DNA of 42,595 nucleotides from Coprothermobacter sp. (GTDB lineage: Bacteria > Caldisericota > Caldisericia > Cryosericales > Cryosericaceae), in the NCBI GenBank assembly GCA_013824685.1, contig PNOG01000003.1, positions 1 to 42,595 on the forward strand, written 5' to 3'. Under the pieces are notes generated by a model that was not told where the DNA came from, made no database searches, and saw only the letters and a list, made by a program, of their open reading frames with translations. The translations under genes and the position numbers were made by a program. Numbering within the stretch: the first letter of the stretch is position 1; each line of letters begins with the position of its first letter. This document shows, in pieces, positions 23,169-32,101 of this stretch.

Positions 23169-25664
23169 CTAGATGAAGAAGTTGATGTGTCCCTGGTCCG
23201 CGTCGCCCAGCATAGTCGCCACGCCACCCTCTTCGATGCCATCGATGAGCTCTTCGCGACGGATTCCCATGAGATTCATCGACATCGTGCACGCGATGAA
23301 TGTGCCACCGCCATCGAGGATAGACCGCATCATTGCCTCGACAGGCGTTACATTGTACTTCTTCATGAGACCCAGGATCATGCCAGTGCCCATCCCCATC
23401 ATGTGCATCTTGCCCAGAATGAGACGCGTCGCGCCACGTGGCATCATCATGCCAAACATCCGTTCGATGAACGTCTTCTTGATGCGCACGTTCTCGTCCT
23501 TGCGCAGGACGTTCAGACCCCAGAAGGTGAAGAACATACTGATCTTCTTGCCCATGGCCTGGGCGCCGTTTGCGATGATGGATGCTGCGATGACCTTGTC
23601 CAGGTCGTTGCTGAACACGATGATGGTCGCGTGGTCGTCCGCCTTGCCGGAGACGACGGTAACTCCCGGCGCAGCGGCAGCCTGAACAGGCTTTCGCAAT
23701 GTCGCCGTGACCAGCTTGCCGCGCTGGCGGTCGACTACTTCCAGACCCTGTGCCTGAGCAAAGGCCGCGACGTCAGCGTAGAACCCGGGGTCCGAGGCCG
23801 TGACCTTGATCGTGTCACCGGGTTCTGTCACTGCAAGTGCTTCTTTCAGCTTGAGCAGCGGTCCTGGGCACTGAAGGCCACAGGCGTCGATCTCGACGGT
23901 CTTCGTCGAAGCTGCGGTGTCTGGCGCCAGCAATTCTGCCTTCGTGGCGCACGGCCCGCTCGTGCAGGTCTGCTGATCGTCCGCCTCGCGCTCGGGGCGA
24001 GTGGGCTGTTCCTCAATACCGTGTGTCACAGAAGCTTCCCAGCTTGTATACCCACCGGTCAGGTTGGCGACCTGGAACCCGTTCTGGGCCAGGATTCTCT
24101 GTGCAACGTACCCGCGCAGGCCCACCTTGCAGTAGGTAAGGATGATCTTCTTCCCCGCGGGCAACTCGCCGATACGGTCGCGCAGGGTGGAGAGTGGAAT
24201 GGTGACGGCGTCGGGGATGATGCCACAGGACGTCTCCTCCGGCTCACGCACGTCCAGGAGAATCGCACCCTTGGCCAGTTCGTCGGTCAGATGGTCGGGC
24301 GTTACGACGGGTGCCAGGCTCTCGAGGTCGTTCTGGGCCACAAAACCCGCCATGTTGACCGGGTCCTTGGCACTGCCGTAGGGTGGGGCATAGGCAAGCT
24401 CAAGGTCCGTGAGGTCATCGACGGTAGCACCCAGACGCATGGCTGTGGCCAGGACGTCGATGCGTTTGTCGACGCCGTCGTAGCCGGCGGCCTGAGCACC
24501 GAGCAGCTTGCCCTCCGGGCTGTAGAGCAGTTTAAGATGGACTGGGGTGCTGCCCGGATAGTATCCTGCGTGCGAACCCGGATGGATGGTAACGGACCGG
24601 AAGGGGATACCCAGTTTTGTCAACAGGGCCGAGCTGGCGCCAGTGGCCCCTGCAGCAAGATCGAACACCTTGACGATGGATGTCCCCTGCGTGCCCTCGT
24701 AGACGTCATCGCGCCCCACAATGTTGTTGGCGGCGATGCGCGCTTGTCGGTTGGCCGGGCCCGCCAGTGGAATGAGCGCCCTGCTCTTCGTCACGAAATG
24801 TTCGACCTCAATGACGTCGCCGATGGCGTAGATGTCGGGGTCACTAGTGCGCAGGTGCTCATCCACCAGAACACCGTGAGAGGTGCCGATCGTCAGCCCT
24901 ACGTGTTCAGCAATCTGCGTGTTTGGTCGTACACCGATGGCGAGAATGACCATGTCTGCTGCAAGCCGGGCCCCACTGGTCAGGGTTACGATCAATGTGC
25001 CGTCGATGTTCTTCGCAAACGATTTGACTCCATCACCCAGGCGCAGGTCTACACCATGGATCTGTAGTTCCTGATGGGCGTAGGCAGCGATGTCCGGGTC
25101 GAGGAACGCCAGCACCTGCGGCAGCATCTCGACCAGCGTGACATCGACCTTCTGCTCCCTCAGGTTCTCGGCGACTTCGACGCCGATGAAGCCCCCTCCA
25201 ACGACGACGGCCTTCGTGGCACCAGCACGGACCGCCTGGATGATGCGGTCCATGTCGGGGATGGTCCAGAGCGAGTAGATGCCTTCACTGTCAATGCCCG
25301 GGATGGGTGGGCGCAAGGGAGAACCGCCGGGAGACAGGACCAGCTTGTCATACCGGTCGGTCGTCTCGGTGCCGGTGGCGACATCCTTCACGGTAACCGT
25401 CTGTGCCTGCCGATCGATGCTGGTCACCTCGCGCCCCGTCAGGAAGTCGATATTGAACCGCTCCTTCATCGACGCGGGTGTCTGGACAAGTAGCTGATTG
25501 CGATCGGCAATAACGTTGCCGATGTGATAGGGAAGCCCACAATTGGCGAAGCTGATGTAATCTCCCTTTTCGTAGACGACGATCTCCGCCTGTTCGTCGA
25601 GACGGCGCAGGCGCGCTGCGGCCGAAGCTCCTCCAGCGTTTCCACCAACAATAATGACTCTCAC
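23169..25664 (-). CDS. Four-domain CoA-disulfide reductase/rhodanese/TusA/DsrE fusion
   Basis: An 831-residue fusion. Start is GTG at 25664, five bases after AGGAGG; an ATG ten codons up has no ribosome site. Residues 1-450 are a FAD/NAD(P)H pyridine-nucleotide-disulfide reductase with VIIVGGNAGGASAAARL, the single redox Cys42 (SFANCGLPY) of CoA-disulfide reductases and NADH oxidases, and a second dinucleotide site AVVVGGGFIGVEVAENL. A rhodanese domain follows (LLDVREPEE, catalytic Cys near 511 in TYCKVGLRG). Next is TusA (CGLQCPGPLLKLKEAL, near 594-610). Residues ~670-831 are a DsrE-like domain. One chain could therefore reduce CoA disulfide or polysulfide and relay persulfide sulfur between domains. 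Confidence 0.9.
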   Translation of the reverse strand: MRVIIVGGNAGGASAAARLRRLDEQAEIVVYEKGDYISFANCGLPYHIGNVIADRNQLLVQTPASMKERFNIDFLTGREVTSIDRQAQTVTVKDVATGTETTDRYDKLVLSPGGSPLRPPIPGIDSEGIYSLWTIPDMDRIIQAVRAGATKAVVVGGGFIGVEVAENLREQKVDVTLVEMLPQVLAFLDPDIAAYAHQELQIHGVDLRLGDGVKSFAKNIDGTLIVTLTSGARLAADMVILAIGVRPNTQIAEHVGLTIGTSHGVLVDEHLRTSDPDIYAIGDVIEVEHFVTKSRALIPLAGPANRQARIAANNIVGRDDVYEGTQGTSIVKVFDLAAGATGASSALLTKLGIPFRSVTIHPGSHAGYYPGSTPVHLKLLYSPEGKLLGAQAAGYDGVDKRIDVLATAMRLGATVDDLTDLELAYAPPYGSAKDPVNMAGFVAQNDLESLAPVVTPDHLTDELAKGAILLDVREPEETSCGIIPDAVTIPLSTLRDRIGELPAGKKIILTYCKVGLRGYVAQRILAQNGFQVANLTGGYTSWEASVTHGIEEQPTRPEREADDQQTCTSGPCATKAELLAPDTAASTKTVEIDACGLQCPGPLLKLKEALAVTEPGDTIKVTASDPGFYADVAAFAQAQGLEVVDRQRGKLVTATLRKPVQAAAAPGVTVVSGKADDHATIIVFSNDLDKVIAASIIANGAQAMGKKISMFFTFWGLNVLRKDENVRIKKTFIERMFGMMMPRGATRLILGKMHMMGMGTGMILGLMKKYNVTPVEAMMRSILDGGGTFIACTMSMNLMGIRREELIDGIEEGGVATMLGDADQGHINFFI

Positions 25665-25929
25665 ATGTTCCTCCTGTTTTCTGGTGCCGTTCATCTCAGA
25701 GTCTCAAGACCGTCACGTACATACAAAGACTCTACGGACTAAACCACAAGAAGTCTGTGGCCATATGCCAAAAAGTCAACGGCACAAATTGACAACAACG
25801 TGCGGGCGCCACAATACACTCTTGTATGAAGGAGTCCCTTTGCCATACTGATGCCATGACTGAGACTGGCACGGGCAATGCGTTCAAGTGCGCAGGCAGG
25901 ACGCTCTGTGACCGAGAGCAATCGTTCGC

Positions 25930-26958
25930 ATGACGCACCTTGGCATCGTTTGGCATCCTGAGATGTTCCACGGGCGTGGATGGCGCCCCAGCGGATTCGA
26001 CGGGTGGTACTTCAAGGTCGTCGATCCCTCCGAGCAGCACGTGTGGGCAATCATACCGGGCATCTGGATGGACCGCGACCCAGCCAGGCAGTACTGCTTC
26101 ATCCAGTTCCTCGATGGACGGACAGGCCACACGACGATGCACCGCTATCCCACCCAGCAGTTCTGGTCATCGCGCGAGCGATTCGATATCGCGGTCGGCC
26201 AGAGCCGCTTCAGCCTGACGTCCATGCACATCGACATCGACGAGCCAGGCCTGTGCCTGAAGGGTGACCTGCGGTTCTCACAATCGCAAGGGTGGCCCGT
26301 TCATCTGTGGGCGCCGGGGGCAATGGGACCTCTTGCTTTCCTGCCATTCCTCGAAGGGTATCACGCCATCACGAGTGTCGACCCCCGCATCGTCGGATCT
26401 CTCTCCGTCGATGGCGATGAGATGGACTTCACTGGAGGGCGGGCCTACATGGAGCGGGACTGGGGCAGTGCGTTCCCACGTGCCTGGGTGTGGACACAGT
26501 CCAACCACTTCGACGAAGACCATGTCTGTCTGACTGCTTCGATCGCGGACATCCCGCTGGCTGGCAGAGTCCTTCGGGGGTTCATCGTCGGGTTCCTGTT
26601 CGACGGTGTGTTCTATCGGTGGACCACATGGAATGGATCGCGACTGGCACACTTCGCGTATGACGATGAACATGTCGAGTTCACGGTCGTGGGCGGGAAA
26701 CGCGTGCTGGAAGTCTGGAGTGGCGGACGGAGTGGGATGGGTCAGGTGTTCGCTCCACGTGCCGGAGCAATGACGAAGATGCTCATCGAAGAATTGAACG
26801 CCGTCGTGCAGGTCCGCCTGATCGAGCGGCACGTGCACGGAGACCTCCTGTTGTTCGAAGGCCGCGGACGCAACGGCGGGCTCGAGATCAGCGGCGACAT
26901 GGCTGCCGTCGTGGGGACACCCGAGGCGCACACCGTCCAGGGTCTGGCTCGTCCATAA
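25930..26958 (+). CDS. Tocopherol cyclase-like family protein
   Basis: A 342-residue protein with the bacterial tocopherol-cyclase-like pattern: MFHGRGWRPSGFDGWYFKVV, AIIPGIWMDRD, FIQFLDGRTGHTTMHRYPTQ, and the central YMERDWGSAFPRAWVWTQSN block. The real cyclase closes chromanol rings in plants and cyanobacteria. Most bacterial homologues have no known substrate, and nothing nearby suggests tocopherol synthesis, so a lipid- or isoprenoid-related role is only possible. No good ribosome site precedes ATG 25930 or the Met at 25972, so the start is uncertain. It diverges from the sulfur fusion gene. Confidence 0.8.
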   Translation: MTHLGIVWHPEMFHGRGWRPSGFDGWYFKVVDPSEQHVWAIIPGIWMDRDPARQYCFIQFLDGRTGHTTMHRYPTQQFWSSRERFDIAVGQSRFSLTSMHIDIDEPGLCLKGDLRFSQSQGWPVHLWAPGAMGPLAFLPFLEGYHAITSVDPRIVGSLSVDGDEMDFTGGRAYMERDWGSAFPRAWVWTQSNHFDEDHVCLTASIADIPLAGRVLRGFIVGFLFDGVFYRWTTWNGSRLAHFAYDDEHVEFTVVGGKRVLEVWSGGRSGMGQVFAPRAGAMTKMLIEELNAVVQVRLIERHVHGDLLLFEGRGRNGGLEISGDMAAVVGTPEAHTVQGLARP

Positions 26959-27169
26959 GGATGCGGCGAGAGTAGTAGATTTCGATCACCGCGGAGTCGG
27001 ACCACAGCACGCGCCGTTCCTCGGATGCGGAAGAGGCGCCGACCGCGTGTTGGTGACGGTGTAACCTTCAGGTCCTCCTGGTCGTACGCAAGGTGAGAGC
27101 AGGACAGGGGTACGAACACAAACCCGCCTGCCGCAAGCGGTCGTTCCGCTTTCCTGTGGGAGGTAGTGC

Positions 27170-27985
27170 ATGAGAGGACTTGCCATTTTCCTGGTGATTG
27201 TGCTCCTGATCGTCGGAGGATTGTATACGATGGGTGTTTTCTCGGGCAAGTCGTGGTGGGAGCCCAACCCCAGTGATCAGCCGGCCCCCGGCGACGTCAT
27301 GACCGAGGACAAGGCCGTCGAAACGCAGGGCGCACAGAGTGCGCGCGTCGAGCTCAGGATGGGCGCGGGCAAGGTGACTGTGCGGGGCGGGGCTTCGGAT
27401 CTCATGAATGCCACGTTCTCGTACAACGTCCCTGCGTGGAAACCCATCGTCGACTACGTCGTGACAAACGACCAGGGAAGGCTTCTGGTGCGCGAACCCA
27501 GTGGCTCCTACTCTTTCAGCGCCAAGTACCGATATGACTGGGACATCCGGCTGAACAGCTCAACACCGATCGACCTCGAGGTAAAGACTGGGGCCGGGAA
27601 CGCAAGCCTGGACCTCAGCGACATGATGGTGCGCACCGTGACTGTGGACGCGGGCGCATCCAGCGCAGTGATCACATGTTCTCCGAAGGCCATGACTTCC
27701 ATGGACGTGAAGACAGGTGTGGGGTCGGTCAACATCGACCTGACCGGCGACTGGAAGAACAGCGCGACCGTACACGTTAGCGGTGGAGTCGGCAGCATCA
27801 GGCTGGTCGTCCCCAGGAACGTCGGCGTTACGGTCGAAGCCAAACGAGGAATCGGTTCGATCAGCACACCGGGCTTCACAAAGGACGGAAACACCTACCG
27901 CAACGCGGCCTATGGATCCAGCGCCGTTACCCTGAGCATCGACCTCAATGTCGGCGTGGGCTCGGTGACCATCACGCAGAAGTAG
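27170..27985 (+). CDS. Membrane-anchored toastrack (LiaF/DUF4097-like) protein
   Basis: A 271-residue protein with one N-terminal membrane helix (LAIFLVIVLLIVGGLYTMGV) and an extracytoplasmic beta-repeat domain. Repeated units such as VELRMGAGKVTVRGGASD, LEVKTGAGNASLDLSDM, MDVKTGVGSVNIDLTGDW and HVSGGVGSIRLVVP are the toastrack pattern of LiaF C-terminal and DUF4097 proteins. These sense or modulate envelope stress or act as surface structures. GGGAGG precedes the ATG. No two-component system is adjacent. The 19278-19925 protein could be its membrane-spanning counterpart (inference). Confidence 0.8.
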   Translation: MRGLAIFLVIVLLIVGGLYTMGVFSGKSWWEPNPSDQPAPGDVMTEDKAVETQGAQSARVELRMGAGKVTVRGGASDLMNATFSYNVPAWKPIVDYVVTNDQGRLLVREPSGSYSFSAKYRYDWDIRLNSSTPIDLEVKTGAGNASLDLSDMMVRTVTVDAGASSAVITCSPKAMTSMDVKTGVGSVNIDLTGDWKNSATVHVSGGVGSIRLVVPRNVGVTVEAKRGIGSISTPGFTKDGNTYRNAAYGSSAVTLSIDLNVGVGSVTITQK

Positions 27986-28062
27986 CAGGTTCTCCTCGCA
28001 GGAGACTGAGGCGGGGCATGGGGGATACCACGTGTTCCGTTCTGTATGCCGCCTGTATGCGG

Positions 28063-28135
28063 CTGTCGTTCCCGCGAAGGCGGGAACCCACGTCCTTGGA
28101 CAGGAATGGACTTCCGCCTGCGCGGGAGTGACGGA
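28063..28135. repeat. REPIN-like palindromic element, copy C
   Basis: Same two-hairpin form as copies A and B, running from GTCGTTCCCGCGAAGGCGGG to CGCCTGCGCGGGAGTGACGG. It lies between genes, and no nuclease gene accompanies it. Confidence 0.8.
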
Positions 28136-28302
28136 TGAGCCCCCTTGGATGTCGTCAGGGTAGGTATTGATGTTTGACCGGGACACGATTGTGAGTATAA
28201 CAGGAACTAGACGGTGGCCCTGAGGCTTCGCGGGCACAGACTGGGTATGCTGCGAGAAGCAGGCGTGGATTTGTGCAGGGGAGGTGAGAACGAGGCATCA
28301 GT

Positions 28303-28321
28303 TGGAACAATGATTGTTCCA
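28303..28321. promoter_or_regulatory. Perfect palindromic operator upstream of the sugar ABC operon
   Basis: TGGAACAATGATTGTTCCA is an exact 9-1-9 palindrome 100 bases before the binding-protein start. Its size and symmetry fit a repressor of sugar uptake, such as a LacI-type protein, but the centre lacks the usual CG of LacI sites. A weak TATTCT -10 lies downstream near 28350. Confidence 0.65.
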
Positions 28322-28420
28322 GTTGATTATGTCGACTGGACGAACGTCGTCAGTATTCTTCAGAAAGTGCGAGCTTGTGACTCATTCAGATGCTCTGGCA
28401 AACAGAGAAGAGGAGGATGC

Positions 28421-29653
28421 ATGTTCGGCAACATGAAGAGGATTCTTGCACTTGTTCTGGTAGTTGCCATGACGGTAACGCTTGTGACAGGCTGCGCTCC
28501 AAAGCCAAAACCCGTAGTTGCACTGGTTCTGTGGGGATCGCAGGACGACCAGGCGATGCTGCAGACGATGGCCGACTCATTCAAGGCAGCACACACCAAC
28601 AAAGACTACACCATCACGCTTGGTGTCTGCGGTGAGGATGTCGCCAAGGATACAGTTCTGAGGGACCTGGACGCCGCGGGTGATGTATTTGCCTTCGCCA
28701 GCGACCAGATTGCCGCGCTGCAGAGCGCGGGAGCCCTCCTGCCGGTCACCATCAATACGGACGCGATCAAGGCGGCCAACGCGCCTGCTTCGGTAACGGC
28801 GGCGACGGTCGACGGTCAGTTAGTGGCCTATCCATCTTCCGCCGACACCTATTTCCTCTACTATGACAAAAAGTATGTATCCGACACAGAGGTAGGCTCT
28901 CTCGAGACCATCATGGGCAAGTCCCTGCCGACCGGTGTCACCAACTTCGCCATGAACATGAGCAATGGCTGGTACATCGCCTCGTTCTTCTTTGCCGGCG
29001 GATGCAAGCTGTTCGGCGCGACCGGGACAGACGCCACGGTCTGCGATTTCAACAATGCGGGCGGCCTTGCCGCCGGCCAGTACATGATCAAGCTTGCCGC
29101 AGACAAGAAGAAATTTGCGGACTACGGTGCCAACTATGACTCGACCATGTGCCAGAACTTCAAGGACCGGAAGCTTGCAGCGGCCGTTTCGGGTACATGG
29201 AACGCCACGAAGGTTCAGGAAGCCCTTGGCGCCGACTACGCGGCGACCAAGCTGCCGAGCATCAAGATCAACGGGAGCGACGTCAACATGGGCTCCTTCG
29301 CCAACTTCAAACTCTACGGTGTCAACTCCCACACGAAAGCCGCCGAAGACGCACTGGCGCTTGCAGAGTGGTTGACCAACAAGGACAACCAGCTGTTGCG
29401 GTTCCAGACGAGGAGCTTCGCACCGACAAACGTGACGATCGATACAGCGACTCTTGCGTCGAACGTAGCTGTTGCCGCCGATGCCCTGCAGGGCAAGTTC
29501 GCAACACTGCAGCCCTCCATCAAGCAGATCAGCAACTACTGGACGCCGGCTGCCGCCCTCGGCACCAGCATCGAGACCGGCAAGACCACCACTGCCACAC
29601 TGCAGAAGGATCTTGACGCGCTGGTCAAGCAGATTCTCGCAGCACTGCAGTAG
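28421..29653 (+). CDS. Sugar ABC transporter substrate-binding lipoprotein (MalE-like)
   Basis: A 410-residue lipoprotein starting at the ATG four bases after AGGAGG. The signal peptide ends in the lipobox VTGC (Cys25). The mature part has the family-1 solute-binding fold: LVLWGSQDDQAMLQTMADSF, then VFAFASDQIAALQSAGALLP, YPSSADTYFLYYDKKYVSD, and the late LALAEWLTNKDNQLLRFQTR. Operon context with MalF/MalG-like permeases and two GH13 enzymes points to maltose or maltodextrin. Downstream hairpins at 29680-29747 probably set its level above that of the permeases. Confidence 0.9.
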   Translation: MFGNMKRILALVLVVAMTVTLVTGCAPKPKPVVALVLWGSQDDQAMLQTMADSFKAAHTNKDYTITLGVCGEDVAKDTVLRDLDAAGDVFAFASDQIAALQSAGALLPVTINTDAIKAANAPASVTAATVDGQLVAYPSSADTYFLYYDKKYVSDTEVGSLETIMGKSLPTGVTNFAMNMSNGWYIASFFFAGGCKLFGATGTDATVCDFNNAGGLAAGQYMIKLAADKKKFADYGANYDSTMCQNFKDRKLAAAVSGTWNATKVQEALGADYAATKLPSIKINGSDVNMGSFANFKLYGVNSHTKAAEDALALAEWLTNKDNQLLRFQTRSFAPTNVTIDTATLASNVAVAADALQGKFATLQPSIKQISNYWTPAAALGTSIETGKTTTATLQKDLDALVKQILAALQ

Positions 29654-29679
29654 ATTTCTTCTTGCTGAAGTAGTAATGA

Positions 29680-29747
29680 AGGCGACGGCACGGTTCGTGC
29701 GACAGATGCGCGGCTGTGCCGTCGCCTCGTTCCTGCCTTGCAGGAAC
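29680..29747 (+). terminator. Tandem hairpins between the binding-protein and permease genes
   Basis: AGGCGACGGCAC (29680-29691) pairs with GTGCCGTCGCCT (29716-29727), 12 exact base pairs. GTTCCTG (29729-29735) then pairs with CAGGAAC (29741-29747). No long T run follows, so they may stabilise the upstream mRNA or attenuate transcription rather than end it. Confidence 0.7.
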
Positions 29748-29775
29748 TGCGAGGCGGACGGAAGGTTGGTGCGAC

Positions 29776-31188
29776 ATGGAAGAGAAGAAGGCGTCGAGAA
29801 GGACTGAGCGGTCTGGTCTGGCGAACGTACTGGTCACGCTCCGAACCCAGCTGACGTTCCTGGTCAGCAGTTTCCGCAAGGGTGACGGCAGGACGCGTCT
29901 ATCGTACGTTTTCATGGGTTTCTCCAACCTGGCACGAGGCCAAGTGGCGAAAGGCATCTACTATCTTGTGTGCGAACTGCTGTTTGTCGCTTACATGGTG
30001 ACGAGTGGCGCGCGTTCTGTCGCAGGGCTTCGCACGCTCGGGACACAGACGCAGCACATCGAGGCGATCTCTGGACAGGTGCCGAAACTCATCCCTGGCG
30101 ACAACTCCATGCTCATGCTGCTATATGGGGTCGCTGCCATCCTGCTGGTCGTGTGGTTCATCGCCACGTACTTCTGGAATGTCTCCTCCGCCGTTCGAGC
30201 TCAGGAATTCCAGCAACAGGGCAAGCCACTGCCCAATTTCAGAACCGAAGCGCGGGAATACCTCGACGCCAAGTTCCACGCCACACTCCTGTTCCTGCCT
30301 GTCACCGGCGTCCTGCTGTTTACGGTGCTGCCGCTCCTGTTCATGATCCTGATCGCCTTCACCAACTACGACAGTTCCCACCAGCCCCCTGGATCTCTGT
30401 TCCACTGGACAGGGCTGTACAGCTTCAAAGGCCTGTTCTCCAACAGCGGAGTCCTGGGCGGCACGTTCTGGCCCGTGCTGGGCTGGACCCTCACGTGGGC
30501 GGTCGTCGCAACCGTGTCCAACTACGTGCTGGGAATGCTCCTCGCCATCCTCATCAACAAGAAGGGCATCAAGTTCAAGGGTTTCTTCAGAACAGTTTTC
30601 GTGCTGTCGATTGCCATACCGCAATTTGTGTCTCTGCTCATCATGAGGAACATGCTCGACGACTTCGGCCCCATCAACGGGGTCCTGCAGCAGTGGGGAC
30701 TCGTAAGCAAGTTCGTGCCGTTTCTGACCAATGCCACGTTCGCAAGGCTCAGTGTTCTGGTCGTCAACCTCTGGGTGGGCATTCCGTATAGTATGCTGAT
30801 AACGAGCGGAATCCTCATCAGCATTCCCAAGGAACTCTATGAGGCTGCCATGATCGACGGGGCCTCACCGTTCAGCATGTACACCAAGATCATCCTGCCG
30901 TTTGTCCTGTTCGTGACGGCGCCATATCTGATCACTCAGTTCATCGGCAATATCAACAACTTCAACGTCATCTACCTGCTGACCGGCGGAGGGCCGAACA
31001 GTCTCACTTACTACCAGGCAGGCAAGACCGACCTGCTGGTGACGTGGCTGTACAAGCTGACGGTCAACACGCGCGACTACAGCTACGCGTCAGCGATCGG
31101 CATCTGTGTCTTCATCATCTCCGGCGTGCTGTCCCTCATCGCCTACAGGAACACGAAGTCATACAAGAACGAGGAGACCTTCCAATGA
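29776..31188 (+). CDS. Sugar ABC permease (MalF-like)
   Basis: A 470-residue permease starting at ATG 29776 (GGAAGG a little upstream). After a polar N-terminus, two helices and a ~50-residue loop precede the core, as in MalF, which is longer than other sugar permeases. The core has LPVTGVLLFTVLPLLFMILI and the EAA loop ELYEAAMIDGASPFSMYTKI, which docks to the ATPase. The late TGGGPNSLTYYQAGKTDLLV is typical of MalF. Its stop overlaps the next permease as ATGA. No ATPase gene is in the window, so a shared MsmX-type ATPase is likely. Confidence 0.9.
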   Translation: MEEKKASRRTERSGLANVLVTLRTQLTFLVSSFRKGDGRTRLSYVFMGFSNLARGQVAKGIYYLVCELLFVAYMVTSGARSVAGLRTLGTQTQHIEAISGQVPKLIPGDNSMLMLLYGVAAILLVVWFIATYFWNVSSAVRAQEFQQQGKPLPNFRTEAREYLDAKFHATLLFLPVTGVLLFTVLPLLFMILIAFTNYDSSHQPPGSLFHWTGLYSFKGLFSNSGVLGGTFWPVLGWTLTWAVVATVSNYVLGMLLAILINKKGIKFKGFFRTVFVLSIAIPQFVSLLIMRNMLDDFGPINGVLQQWGLVSKFVPFLTNATFARLSVLVVNLWVGIPYSMLITSGILISIPKELYEAAMIDGASPFSMYTKIILPFVLFVTAPYLITQFIGNINNFNVIYLLTGGGPNSLTYYQAGKTDLLVTWLYKLTVNTRDYSYASAIGICVFIISGVLSLIAYRNTKSYKNEETFQ

Positions 31189-32066
31189 GTGGTCAAGCGT
31201 CTGCCCGTGCGAAAGGCCGCGCCGTCGCCGGCAACACGCTGGCCTACGTTCTTCTGGCGGTCCTGTGCCTGATCTGGCTGATTCCGATCGTGTGGATCAT
31301 CGTGATCTCGTTCAGCAAAGGCGTGGCTGGTGTTCCCAACTACTTCTGGCCGAAATACGGCCTCACCTTCCAGAACTACATCAACCTCTTTTCCAACGCG
31401 GGGATCAAGTCCGGGTTCTATTTCCCGAGATGGTTCCTGAACACGTTGCTGGTAGCGATCTGTTCGTGTGCCCTCTCCACAGTCCTGGTCCTGTCGGTCG
31501 CATACGCTCTTTCGCGCATGCGCTTCCACATGCGGAAGCCGCTCATGAATGTCGCGCTTGTGCTGGGCATGTTCCCCGGCTTCATGTCCATGATCGCCGT
31601 GTACTACATCCTGAAAGCATTCGACCTGACGAACACCCTGTTTGCGCTCATCCTCGTCTATGCTGGAGGCGCGGGACTTGGGTTCTACGTCGCGAAGGGC
31701 TTCTTTGATGCGGTTCCCAAGGAGATGGACGAGGCGGCCATGATCGACGGAGCGACACGGGCACAGATCTTCTGGAGGATCACGGTCCCGCTGTCCAAAC
31801 CCGTCATCGTCTACACGATTCTTACGTCATTCCTGGCTCCATGGGCGGACTTCATCTTCGTGAACATGATCATGGGGCCGACCGCCTACAAGAACTACAC
31901 GGTCGCCCTTGGCCTGTTCCGCATGATCGACCGCGAGCACATCACGACCTACTTCTCCATGTTCACTGCAGGCGCGGTCCTGGTATCGATCCCGATTGTG
32001 GCCCTCTTCATCTCCATGCAGAGGTTCTACATCGAGGGCATCACCGGCGGCTCGGTCAAGGGTTGA
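31185..32066 (+). CDS. Sugar ABC permease (MalG-like)
   Basis: A 293-residue permease starting at the ATG overlapping the MalF-like stop, with GAGGAG upstream. Six helices are visible, with LIWLIPIVWIIVISFSKGVA, the EAA loop EMDEAAMIDGATRAQIFWRI and the C-terminal SMQRFYIEGITGGSVKG, matching MalG. The C-terminal tail may reach into the ATPase as in MalG. It forms the channel with the preceding gene product and precedes the cytoplasmic GH13 gene by ~35 bp. Confidence 0.92.
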   Translation: MSGQASARAKGRAVAGNTLAYVLLAVLCLIWLIPIVWIIVISFSKGVAGVPNYFWPKYGLTFQNYINLFSNAGIKSGFYFPRWFLNTLLVAICSCALSTVLVLSVAYALSRMRFHMRKPLMNVALVLGMFPGFMSMIAVYYILKAFDLTNTLFALILVYAGGAGLGFYVAKGFFDAVPKEMDEAAMIDGATRAQIFWRITVPLSKPVIVYTILTSFLAPWADFIFVNMIMGPTAYKNYTVALGLFRMIDREHITTYFSMFTAGAVLVSIPIVALFISMQRFYIEGITGGSVKG

Positions 32067-32101
32067 CACCACGGCGTGGGCGTCGCCTTCGGAATGACCT
32101 G

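Noticed and set aside
23157-25067. A 636-codon plus-strand frame opposite the sulfur fusion gene
   Set aside because: It is antisense to a gene with clear domains, has no recognisable motif, and long antisense frames are expected in GC-rich genes.
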